Of a stretch of DNA of 64,000 bases, positions 54,486-64,000 are shown in pieces (position 1 is the first letter of the stretch; every line of letters begins with the position of its first letter). A model generated the notes under the pieces. It ran no database searches, was not told where the DNA came from, and was given only the letters and a program-made list of their open reading frames with translations. Position numbers and translations under genes: made by a program. This DNA comes from Okapia johnstoni (Eukaryota > Chordata > Mammalia > Artiodactyla > Giraffidae), in the NCBI GenBank assembly GCA_024291935.2, contig CM044310.1, positions 115,020,213-115,084,212 of the forward strand, in the 5' to 3' direction.

Positions 54486-55842
54486 GGGCAACAGGTCTGG
54501 GATGTTGGGGGTGATGCACAACAGGAGGGTAGGACGCTAAAAACCGGTGGGAAGCAGGGTGTTATGGGGGTTGCAGAGTCATCCTCAGGGTCCCAAGAAG
54601 TAGGCGGCACTCCTCACACCCCGAGTATGTCCTTTGGGCAGGAAGCATCAACAGTAAGAAAATGTACATGGCCGACCAACAGACAGGTGGCCTCCAAAGT
54701 TAAAAACGCCCGCCCAGACCTCCCGACCCCCATCCCACCCTCCCACCCACCCCTGCTCCCCATCAGGCAGAGATGTGGCAGCATTTGCTGGCTTGTAGCA
54801 TTGGTCCTCTGGGACCCTCGGTCTCCTCTTCGAGGGTCCTGCCCGAATTGGCTGGCACTGAGGGCAAAGTGAGCGTTCTAGATTGTCGGGGGAGATTGGC
54901 TATACTCCCGTGGATACCCCGGCCTCCTCCCCAAAGCCGCTTCTCACGGCTGGGGGTGTCTGCTGCCCTCTCAAAAGAAAAGTCTGTCACCCCCCTTTTC
55001 CCCGAGTCATGCACCCTCCCGCATCCCCCCTCCCCCAAACACACTATATACACACACAGGCCCCCTTCCCTCCAAGGCATGGCTGGGCTCTCAGAGGTAG
55101 TGGAGGCACGTGGGGGCTCTGGAATGTGAGAAGTTACAGGTCCAAAGTGCGCCTCCTCCAGCTCTGAAACCCCAAACGTCTCCCCTTCCCTCCCTTCTCC
55201 AAGCCTCGAGAATTAGCGTCCTCCCAAGGGCCTGAGTGGAGAAATCGGAGGTTTGTCCCCTCCCCCATGCACACACCCACCTGTCCCCCTACCCGCCCCA
55301 GGCCGACGGAGCTCCCTGAGGGTTGGGGGAAGGCCTGAGATCCGTGACATCCTAGGATGGATCGGCCTCCATCAAGGGCCCCTCAGGGAGGGCTAAGTTC
55401 TGAGGTCCTGGGGCACAGGTTCCTGGAAGGAGGTGGGGGTGTTCCTCTTGAGGACCGGGGACTTATGGGATGGAGCAAGGCTGGCAGTCTCGGGAGAGAG
55501 GAGAGGGTCACAGATGGGGGAGGGTTCTCGGGGGAGGGGCCTCGAGGTGGAAATTTCTCCAGGAACATAGCCAGTAACTAACAGGGATGGGGGCAGGAGC
55601 TGCAGGTAACTGCAGGAGCTGTTCTTTGCAGGAGGACCTGGGGAGGCTCCGGAGGGGAAGAGTGAAGGCTGTTAGTGGGGACAGAGGACGGGGTGGGGGC
55701 GGTGGGGGGAGGCGATCACGTCCCTGGGGAACAGGCGGCTGAGTCCCCGGAGAGGAGGTTGCATCTCCGGAGGACAAAGGAAATGCAGTCCAGCACGGAT
55801 GCAGCGGTCTCGAGGCTGGATGCCGAGTCCCTGTGGAGGGCC
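54486..55842 (-). other. SLC8A2: Probable SLC8A2 3' UTR and downstream flank
   Basis: GC-rich, repeat-poor sequence directly after the SLC8A2 stop. The 3' UTR end could not be placed because no clear poly(A) signal was found on the minus strand. Confidence 0.4.
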
Positions 55843-56219
55843 CTAGAAGCCCCGGATGTGGCAGTAAGCCTCCAGGCTGGCGAAGAGGATGTAGAGGAAC
55901 CAGAGGCCCAGGAAGAGCGCGGTGGTGGCGAGCTTGGGGCCGCGCGGGCCGCCCAGCTCGCCGCCGATGTGCGGCCGGCGGCGGTAGAGCAGTACGGCGA
56001 TGCCCACGAAGGCGAAGACGGTGAAGAGCGTGACGGAGAAGGCCAGCGTGCCGGTGCGCACCTCGAACGGGCGGCCCTGCACCGCCCAGTACACGGCGGC
56101 CACCGACCAGGCCACGCCCAGGCCCAGGAACACGTTCACGGCGTTGGAGCCCGTCACGTTGCCGATGGACGCGTCGGCGCACTGGTCCTGCAGCGCCGCC
56201 ACCTTGCTGGCGAACGTGT
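55843..56219 (-). CDS. SLC8A2: SLC8A2 terminal coding exon
   Basis: 377 nt, DTFASKVAALQDQCADASIG, then NVTGSNAVNVFLGLGVAW and three further hydrophobic helices, ending SLEAYCHIRGF and TAG. CpG-rich throughout, as expected for this GC-rich coding exon. Confidence 0.97.
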
Positions 56220-59200
56220 CTGCGGGGCGGGAACACCGAGGGTCAGAGGGGGCTCAGCGGGTGACACCCTCCCCCCATCGCAAGCATCCGTCAGTCACCT
56301 GGTTCCCAGATAGACCCACCAGCACCCCGCTGACCCCGAGGATCCAGTGTGGTCAGAGCTCCAGCAGGGGGCCCCTTGGATCCAATATGTCAACTGAATT
56401 CCAAAGCCACCAATGGGATGTCCCATAGAACCAAAGTGGTGGGAAATGGTAGAAACCAGACGGTTTCCCTCTTCTGGTGATCCCACCCAGGGGGCAAAGT
56501 GAAAGTGTTAGTCGCTCAGTCGTGTGGGACTGACTCTTTGTGACCCCCATGGACTGTAGCCCACCAGGCTCCTCTTGCCGTGGGATTCTCCAGGTAAGAA
56601 AACTGGAGTAGGTTGCCATTTCCTTCTCTAGGGGATCTTCTTGACCCAGGGATCGAACCTGGGTCTCCCGCATTGAGGGCAGATTTGTTTACCATCTGAG
56701 CCACCAGGGAAACCCAATGTCAGCTGCTAGACCTGTGCCTGCTGGCTACAGGCCCAGTTGCCTGCTTTGTTGTGGAAGGTGTCTGCATCTAATGAAATGC
56801 ACTACCTGTTCTCTGGAACTCATCACCTGTCTCTAGGGGACCCACTGCCTGCTTTCTAAGGGATTGGTCCGCATGCAGTGCACGATCCATGGATTGCATG
56901 CAATGTCTGGATCCACTACCCACTCTCTGGAACTCAGCACTTCTCTCTATGGGACCTGCTATGTGATTTCTATCAAGTCCTCACCTTAGTCTATAAAACC
57001 CTCTCCCATCACCCATCTCTTCAATGCCCTGCCACATTTTTTGTATGGAATCTATCCTCTGGTTTTTACCATTTCCCACTGCTTCTATGGGACATCTCAT
57101 TATTTGCCTTGGGGCGAGGATTCAGTTGACATATTGAATCTATGGGGTCCCCTGCCTAGTTTCTGTTATTCCCCACCGTAGTCTGTATTCTATGGGCTCT
57201 GCTGCTTGCTCTATATGGGACTTGCTGCCTGCTTTCTGTGGGATCTGTTGCCTGCCTTTTGTAGAATTCAGTTACTTCGTGTGGGACACACTACCATATT
57301 GTTGTGGAATCCACTCTATTCTGTGGGGCCCGCTGCTTACTTTCTCTGGGACTCGCTGCCCCTGCTTTCAATGGGAATCACTCCCTGTTTCCCATGAACC
57401 TCCTCCTGCCTGTTTCCACAGGCCCATTGCCACCTGCCTGGACAAATGTCAGGCACCCCCCCCCCCCCCCGGCACCTCTTGCCCATCAGTTCCCCGCTTG
57501 CCTTTTGTCAAGCCTACAGCTTTGCTTCTCTGGCCTCCATCCAGAGATATCTTGCTAAGTTAGCAGGTCTCTAGAGTGGAGGGCAGGCCTCAGACCTATT
57601 CACCGGTGGTGGCTTTCTGCAGGCCCCATCACCTGCTTTCTGGGCCTACAGCGCAACCACCTGGCTGAGGAGTGCATTTGCTGACGAGGAAAAGAAAGGT
57701 GTGAAGCTCCCCGCTTAGTCTTCTCCCTCCTGCAGGAATTTCTGTCTGCGCCACCGGGTTTCTAAGGGACCCTCCCTCAGATTTGGGGGGGAAGGAGAGA
57801 TTCCTGGCCATGGTGATTCAATAGAATATACTGAAGCTGTAGTCTCTGAGTCTTCTTTCAATGGCATTTCCTCCCTGCTCTGCCCCTTTGATGGCTTTAA
57901 CCGGCCTGGTTAAAGCCTGGTGGCCTGGTTCTGATCATGCTGAGGAACAGAGGTCCATGGAATCTTCCATTTGGTTCCTTGGCAGGGGGAGGGGAGGTGA
58001 TGCCTAGCTTCTCTGAGACCCTCCCCCAACAAGTGGTCTCCCGAGAGGTTACCGGGGATGGAGGTGCCCAGGGCCACGAAGACGACAGCGTTGACAGAGT
58101 CCTTGAGGCCAACGGTGCAGCCGAAGTGGGAGGCGAGGTCCCCGATGAGGGCGGTGAGCAGCCCGATGACCAGGATGCAGACGCCGAAGCAGGCCCAGCC
58201 ATGGCAGTACTCGGTGGGGGGCACGCAGGCAAACAGAACCTTCCAGAACACCGTCAGGAAGTGCATGACGTAGTCAAAGCACGAAGGCAGCCGCTCCTCC
58301 CGGGACCCGTCCTCCTCCTCCTCCTCGTCCCCTGTGGGCACACGACCCAGCTGGGGCACACGCCCGTGCCTCCTCCCTCACCTACAGAGCCCCCCTTCTG
58401 TTCAACTTCCAGAGAGTCTCACTCCCAGAGGAATTACTTTCCCAGAATCCCTTGCAGCTAGGAGACTGTCTGGGCCCAGGTAAAAATATTCACTTTCCCA
58501 GAATCATCTGAAGCTAGAGGAGGCCACGTGCCCAGCTAAAAATATCCAGTTTCCCAGGGTCCTTTCTGCTAGGGGTGGCCAGATCCCTAGCTAAAGATAT
58601 GGCTTTTCCCAGAAGCTTTTACGGTTACTGGCAGTCATGTCTGCACCTAGAAATATTCACTTCCTCTGATTCATTGCAGCTGACGGTAGTCACATGCTCA
58701 GCTAAAGGTGTTCACTTTCCCAGAATCCCCTGCACCTAGAGAGAACCCTGTACCCAGCTAACATTAGTCACTTCCCCAGAACCCCTTGGGGCTATCAACA
58801 GTGATGTCCTCGGATAAAAATATTCATATTCCCAGAATTCCTTGCAGCCAGCAGCAGTCATGTCCTCAGCTAAACACTTGCTTCCTAGAATCCCTTGCAG
58901 CAGGGGCCATGTGACCCAGTCTGGCCAAGAGACAGAAACAGAGTTTTCTGGAAAGCTCTAGCTTTCCCGATAGGGGTACTGTTATCATGGATGTGTTTTC
59001 TGAGTTTTGTAAAGGATGCTTCATCCTGAGTTGTTTGTGTCACCTATGGTGACCGAATTTAACCCACTTTTGACCTGCAGTGATTTGTGTAATGGGAAAG
59101 TGCAAATGAAATGTTTTCCTACCCTCACCCAAAACTGATAAGCAGAAAGCAATGAATGAGAAGCAATGAACACACTTGAGTGTGCCAAGAATTACATCTG

Positions 59201-62200
59201 GAGGGGTACTGATAAGAAACACTGTAACCCCTGACCAGTGGCTCAGAGCAAGTCAGGGAACAAAAAAACAGCCACCAAATCATGAAGCCACTTTCTATGG
59301 TCTCACCCATTGGCTTCTTGGAATGTCAAGGAGTAGAGGACAGCTTGTGGCCATGGAAGTAGAGAGAGACTGGTGGATTTGGGGATTTGGGGATTTGGGT
59401 CATATATCCCTTTCCTACTTTTCCACCTCACATAGCCACTTGGCTTAAATAAAATAAGTAAAATGGAACTGGAAATTAGAACCGGAAACTCAAATGCAAC
59501 AGGCACTCAGCTCCTTTCTGTTTCCTTGCCTTTTTTTTTTTTTCCCCCTGCCTGGAATATGGACTTGTTACCTGGAGGTACAGCAGCCATCTTGCAACCA
59601 TGAGGGCAATGGCTGAGAATGGGAAAGAGAAATAAAGAAGGAGCCTGGGCCTTTAATGAACATTACTAGGCTGCTGCTAACTTTTTATTGCCTCCTACAG
59701 GTTTTTTTTTTTTTTGTTCCATGTGAGAAATAACTAGTGTGCTTAAGCCACTTATGGTCAAGTTTTCTGTCGTCTGTCACTGAATGAATTCCTAACTGAC
59801 CACATGGCTCATGCTGGAGCAGGGAGGACACCCTCTTAGAAAGGAGGGGGCTGCTATCATTGCATCTCTTGGGGCTTCCCTCTTCCCTCTTCCAAATCCT
59901 GCCTTAGCTCCCCATTGCTCTCAGACCCAGGCCCACACTCCCACACTTCCAGTACCCACAGGCTCTGGCCTCTGCTTACTTCTCCAGCACCTCTCATCTA
60001 GAGGGAGCTTTATGAGTATGCTGTGGTTCTGGATCTGACGTTTTGGTATCAAATGCTGGATCCGCTGTGTGATCCTGAATCAGTGTCCTAACCTCTCTGA
60101 GCCTCCAAATAGCTATTTGAGAAATGGAAGCAATAATTGGACCTGCCTCGAGAAGGCTGTGATGATTGCATGAGTCAGGCCCTGTGATGTGGTCTCCATG
60201 GGACCTGGCACATCTCCACTGTGATTATTATTGTTCTGGCCATTGCTGTTGAAGGCCTTTTCCAGTGCCTGGGGGGATTCAAAGATGCTCAAAACCAAGT
60301 CCACCCTGCAAAGAATGTTCCACTGAGAACAGGAGGTAAAGGAAATACAAAAGCTCCTCTAAGCACAAGATGGGACACGATTCATCCCCTTAGGAAGCGA
60401 GAACCAGAACGCTTTGTGTTCACAGGAGGAACCAAAAGCCATTTGCGGAACAAAGTACAAAATGATCAAGCCCCAACCCGGATACTCTGGGGACATTCAT
60501 TAAATGAGTTCCCCCAGGAAATGGACTTCAAAGCTGCCTGACACTCAACCCATCTTCATCATTATCATCATCATAGTGATTATTGTTGTTGTTATTATTA
60601 TCACTACTTCCTCTAATCTAATCACCTGCTTTCTATAGACCTGTGGCCTCCACGACCACCATCTCATGTCCACAGTTTTAGTTTTTTGAACCCTCTCATG
60701 TTCACCATGTCCCTAGAGACATTGTTCTGGCTTCCAACTGGTCTTGAAGCTCAAATTGCTTGCCACATCCTCTGAAACCTTGCCTGGCCCATCTCCTGCC
60801 AGTTTTTAATTTTATTTACTTATTTATTTGATCGTGCAGCATATGGGATCTTAGTTCTCCAACCAGGGATGGAACCTGTGACCCCTGCATTGGGACCCCG
60901 GAGTCTTAACCACTGGACCACCAGGGAAGTCTCTCCTGCCAGTTTTGACAGCCCCGGCTCATACCCCCTCCCACCCTCTCCCACTCTCTCCCACTTCCTT
61001 CTATAGGCTCTCCCTCTCCAGAAGCTTCCCTCATTTAAAACATTCCATGGCTCCCCACTGCATCTAAAATGACACCCAAGCCCCCTCCTGTGGCCTCTAA
61101 GGCCTTTCGGGTCTGGCCCCTGCTCACCTCCAACCTCATCCCAGTCCTCTTCTTCATGTCCGAAACCAGTCACCATCCCCAAATGTGCCACAATCTCCCA
61201 CATTTCCATACGCAACACTTCCCTCCACCTGGTGCTCTCTTCCTGGCTAGCTCCTATTCCTATTTGAAGACTCAGATCAGAAGCCTCCTCCTCCAGGAAG
61301 TCCTCCTTGACTTTCAAGCTGGGTCAGACACCTGATCTGGGCTCCCCCAACCCCGGCCTGCCCACTCTGGCTTGTCACTCTCTTGGGACAGGTCTGTCTC
61401 CCTCACTGGACAGTGAGCTCTGTGAGAATAGGGCCCAAGCTGTCATGAGCATTTCTTTGTCTCCACCAATGTCCCTACATCAGACTGGGGCCAGAGAATC
61501 CATTCCCAGGTGGTGGTAGTAAAAAACCCGCCTGCCGATGCAGGACACCTAAGAGACATGGGTTCAATCTCTGAGTCAGGAAGATCCCCTGGCGAAGGAA
61601 ATGGCAACCCACTCCAGTATTATTGCTTGGGAAAACCCCATGGACAGAGGAGCCTGGTGGGCTACAGTCCATGGGGCTGCAAAGAGTTGGACACAACTTA
61701 GCGACTAAAGAGCAACAACAAAAATAAGTGTATTATTTAGGTACACAAAGCTGATTGATTCCAATGCAAATAAAGCCACAATACAATAAACTCATGGATG
61801 ATATTTAAAAAAAAAGAAATAGATATTGAAAGAGGAATGTGGCTTCAGAGGGGATGCCCCTTCCCTTCTATTAGGCTTACAATCTAGTGTCTCTGGGCCC
61901 GCTACCTTGTACTTTTCCATCCCTGATGCCTGGCTTATTTTGATCCCACCAACCAGTTTCTTTCCAACTACAATTCGTTGTGTGTTTAGTTTCCACCAGG
62001 GTTGGCCTCCATGAAGAAAACCTGATGCTGTGCAAGGAATAGAAGTCCTGAGTTCCACCCTGGCCATTTCTGGATTCCCTGTGGGACTTCAGGCCAGTCC
62101 CTCCTATGTCTCTGGGCCTCAGTTTCCCCAATCTCTATCACAAAGGGTCTCCAAGATAGCCTGTGAATCCATGTCATCATACATCTGGCCACAGGGGGGC

Positions 62201-63252
62201 AGTGTGGGCCTTCTGAGGCCTAAGGGGTGAGCACCACTGGGGTGGGAGAGTTGGGTGCCCTGGTAACTGTCTCCATGGTAACAGAGGAGCCCAGGCCCAG
62301 TAGCCGAGGCTTCATCATTTAACCTGTTTCCACCCAATTGCCTGAATGCCAGGAGAAAGCCCAGGCTGGGACCCCTCCTTCCCACAGCTCTCCACCTCTG
62401 ATCCTGTCTCCGCCAACTTTCTGCCTCTCTCTCTGGCCTTCTGCTTCCTCATTCTCTACATCTTTCATGCTGTCTCTGCATCTCTGTCCTTCCCCAGGAT
62501 TCTGTGCTTTTCTATGTGTCCATCTCTCCTATTTGTATTCGTTCCCTATCTTTTCCTTTGTCTCTCTGTATCTTGGTCTTTTTCTTTGCGTTTCCCTGTG
62601 TCTCTTCTGTCTTCTCTCTGATCTTTTCTCCTTGTGCTTTTTCCCTTCTTTTCGTTTCTCTTTTTCTGTCTGTCTCTGTCTCTTCATCCCTCTCTTCTTC
62701 TTCTCTCCTCCCTCCCCACTTACCTGCGCTCACCGTAATTGCCTCTAAAAACTGCTCTCTCCATGAATGAGTCCCAATCACCAAAGCCAAGTTCGTTTTC
62801 TTGATGAGTTTATCCACCGTATTCTGGGGATGAGAGGGTGGGGAGAGACCATGGTCCATGACTACCTTAGGGCAGCTCCATGAGGGGTCCTGGGGATTGG
62901 GGCTCACACCCCATGCTCAGGGATCCTCAACTTTCCATAGCTGGGTTCTACTAGCAAGAAGGGACAAGGGAGGCATGTGCTGTCCATGGTGCTAATGGAG
63001 GGATGTAGAGGGTGTCCTTAGACCTTGGGTGCCCCTCCCTGTGACCCTCATAGTTGATCCCCTCTTGGACTCTCCCCAAGGAAATGATCAGGCAAGACTC
63101 CAGAGAAGTGGGTCCCCAGAAAATCACCTTAAAATCATATGACTCCTCAATGATGACTTCCAGTCGACAGTTTTCCCCAAGAACCGGCTTGCCCATTTCT
63201 GCTATCCTCCGAGCCTCTTCCTCTTCAGCCGTCAGTTTCCTGTCCCCATCCC
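55843..63252 (-). CDS. SLC8A2: SLC8A2 (NCX2) sodium/calcium exchanger, C-terminal part (last 4 coding exons, partial gene)
   Basis: Join on the minus strand: 63252-63128, 62823-62724, 58331-58053, 56219-55843. Together they encode the last 293 residues of an exchanger of about 921, with consistent phases and GT/AG sites. From family knowledge, NCX2 is a plasma-membrane antiporter, mainly neuronal, that moves three Na+ in for one Ca2+ out. Visible parts are the end of the second Calx-beta calcium-binding domain and its linker to the membrane, then the C-terminal membrane cluster with the alpha-2 repeat (GxDxxSHFGCTVGLKDSV...GTSIPDTFASK...NVTGSNAVNV) that forms half of the ion-binding site. The large 5' exon, promoter and alpha-1 repeat lie beyond 64,000. 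Confidence 0.97.
56498..56716 (-). repeat. Bov-tA SINE
   Basis: Antisense copy in the SLC8A2 intron 56,220-58,052, ending 'gagccaccagggaaaccc'. Confidence 0.85.
56740..57430. repeat. Degenerate tandem repeat, unit about 25-30 bp
   Basis: Variants of 'ctgcctgctttctatgggac' recur many times (for example near 56,845, 56,950, 57,215, 57,240, 57,330, 57,360). Open frames across it are by-products of the repeat. It sits in an SLC8A2 intron. Confidence 0.65.
57455..57472. repeat. Poly-C run
   Basis: A run of about sixteen C followed by GG. The length is prone to sequencing error. Confidence 0.9.
58053..58331 (-). CDS. SLC8A2: SLC8A2 coding exon (membrane cluster, alpha-2 repeat)
   Basis: 279 nt. 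It starts with an acidic GDEEEEEDGSREERLPS, then hydrophobic helices (FDYVMHFLTVFWKVLFACV; CFGVCILVIGLLTALIGDLA), then SHFGCTVGLKDSVNAVVF and ALGTSIP. It ends one base into the Asp of GTSIPD. The donor is GTAACC. Confidence 0.96.
58385..58910. repeat. Minisatellite, 56-bp unit, nine copies
   Basis: The phrase TTCCCAGAATCCCTTGCAGC and variants start at 58,441, 58,497, 58,553, 58,608, 58,663, 58,719, 58,775, 58,831 and 58,884, with a 'cagctaaaaatattcac' segment between. It lies just upstream (on the transcript) of the alpha-2 repeat exon, in the SLC8A2 intron 58,332-62,723. Confidence 0.9.
58911..60019. other. SLC8A2 intron, unassigned
   Basis: Poly-T runs near 59,531 and 59,701. Otherwise no gene or confident repeat. 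Confidence 0.5.
60020..60230 (-). repeat. MIR
   Basis: Antisense MIR, 'gctgtgtgatcctgaatcag' then 'cctctctgagcctccaaata'. Confidence 0.65.
60805..60935 (-). repeat. CHR-type SINE fragment
   Basis: Antisense head of the SINE, ending 'taaccactggaccaccaggg'. Confidence 0.7.
61040..61470 (+). repeat. L2 LINE fragment
   Basis: Sense L2: 'catggctccccactgcatct', 'cctcctccaggaagtcctcc', 'ctgtgagaatagggcccaag'. Confidence 0.7.
61500..61720 (+). repeat. Bov-tA SINE
   Basis: Sense copy, 'tcccaggtggtggtagtaaa' to 'acacaacttagcgactaaag'. Confidence 0.85.
62395..62715. repeat. Pyrimidine-rich tract in SLC8A2 intron
   Basis: C/T-rich text (TCTCTGTC, CTTTTTC) reaching the exon edge at 62,724. In the transcript this is a purine-rich stretch just after the donor. 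Confidence 0.7.
62724..62823 (-). CDS. SLC8A2: SLC8A2 coding exon
   Basis: 100 nt, NTVDKLIKKTNLALVIGTHS, then WREQFLEAITVSA, ending one base into Gly. The donor is GTAAGT. Confidence 0.95.
63128..63252 (-). CDS. SLC8A2: SLC8A2 coding exon (end of Calx-beta 2 / linker)
   Basis: 125 nt, completes a split Gly codon, then DGDRKLTAEEEEARRIAEMG, then KPVLGENCRLEVIIEESYDF and K. The acceptor is CTGCAG and the donor GTGATT (GT present, weak consensus). Confidence 0.95.
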
Positions 63253-63454
63253 CTGCAGCATGAGGGATGGGAGTTAGACTCCAGGGCACCTGCGATGCCT
63301 TCACCACCTCTTCAAATCATAAAGAAAACACTGCTCTTCTCTGGGATGCCTCCTTGGTAAGGCTTCCTCAGCCTGTCCCTACCTCCCATCTGACCACCAC
63401 CTTCTTCAACCTGAGGCCCAGCTCCCACATGCTGGTCCATGAAGTTCGGTTGGT

Positions 63455-63650
63455 GGACTCTGAGGTTCATATAGTAGAGGAGCTGTGTGACCATGGGCAA
63501 TGCCTTAGTCTCATTGTGCCTCAGTGTTCATATCTACAGAATGGGTACAATAACTACCGACCTCATAAGGTGTTTATGAGTTAAAGGAGTTAATTCATGT
63601 GAGGGGCTTAGAAAAGTGTCTGGCACGCAATAATCAAAAAATGTTACTTT
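63455..63650 (-). repeat. MIR
   Basis: Antisense MIR, 'gctgtgtgaccatgggcaat' then 'cataaggtgtttatgagtta'. Confidence 0.7.
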
Positions 63651-63679
63651 ATTATGATCACACCACCACCAATATCACC

Positions 63680-63819
63680 CTGTGTAAGAGGTTTTATATA
63701 ATTATATATAATATATAAAATACATAATAGTAAATATATTATCTATTTATATAAATAGATGTATATTGATATATAAAATATATTTATATTGATTATATAG
63801 ATTAAATAGGATATATATA

Positions 63820-63898
<79 letters not shown>
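63680..63898. repeat. A/T-rich region ending in compound (TA)n(GA)n microsatellite
   Basis: TATATA text from 63,695, then pure TA (about 63,830-63,867), then GA (63,868-63,897). Confidence 0.95.
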
Positions 63899-63901
<3 letters not shown>

Positions 63902-64000
63902 ACTGACCCTTTGCTCCAAGCCCTGTACCAACCCAATCCTAGGTCTCAAAAGAAAGCCATCCACCAACCAAGAACACTCTCAAAACTATGCTTGAGTGAG

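Noticed and set aside
55508..56236. 242-codon minus-strand frame over the SLC8A2 last exon
   Set aside because: It is a shifted frame of the SLC8A2 exon; the phase-correct frame gives the exchanger sequence.
55675..56428. Plus-strand frames opposite SLC8A2
   Set aside because: Complement of a GC-rich coding exon; no known protein similarity and no splice structure.

Overview
This window is ordinary nuclear DNA from a mammal, and the interspersed repeats point to a ruminant. It contains about twenty Bov-tA SINEs, three pieces of the BovB (RTE) LINE, older cetartiodactyl tRNA-derived (CHR-type) SINEs, and the ancient mammalian MIR, L2, L1 and MaLR elements. I cannot separate cattle, sheep, goat and their relatives from the sequence alone. 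The gene order DHX34 - MEIS3 - SLC8A2 matches human 19q13.3.

Layout: (1) 1-12,415, plus strand: the 3' half of DHX34, a DEAH-box RNA helicase of nonsense-mediated decay. Eleven coding exons keep one open frame of 615 codons plus a stop, followed by a poly(A) signal. (2) 12,416-30,448: an intergenic block dominated by repeats (old L1 pieces, two antisense BovB LINEs, many SINEs, a mariner MITE), with one homeodomain-motif-rich patch near 25.4 kb. (3) 30,449-about 40,550, minus strand: the complete coding region of MEIS3, a TALE homeobox transcription factor. It has twelve coding exons, and the start codon lies in a CpG island at 39.85-40.65 kb. Exon 8 lacks one base where the homeodomain begins, so the frame as written is broken. 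(4) 40,700-55,842: the MEIS3 upstream / SLC8A2 downstream intergenic block, with pyrimidine-rich stretches, repeats, a near-identical 232-bp duplication, a GC-box minisatellite and possible regulatory patches. (5) 55,843-64,000, minus strand: the last four coding exons of SLC8A2 (sodium/calcium exchanger NCX2). The rest of that gene lies beyond the right edge.

The three genes do not form a pathway; they are neighbours by conserved synteny. I found no new gene family or undescribed system. The points most worth checking are the MEIS3 frameshift, the 232-bp duplication at 51.1/52.9 kb, a nine-copy 56-bp minisatellite in an SLC8A2 intron, a BovB copy carrying a duplicated reverse-transcriptase segment, and several motif-dense non-coding patches. 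Exon borders were set by reading GT/AG sites and checking codon phase across every junction. Repeat family names come from memory of consensus sequences, and their edges are approximate.
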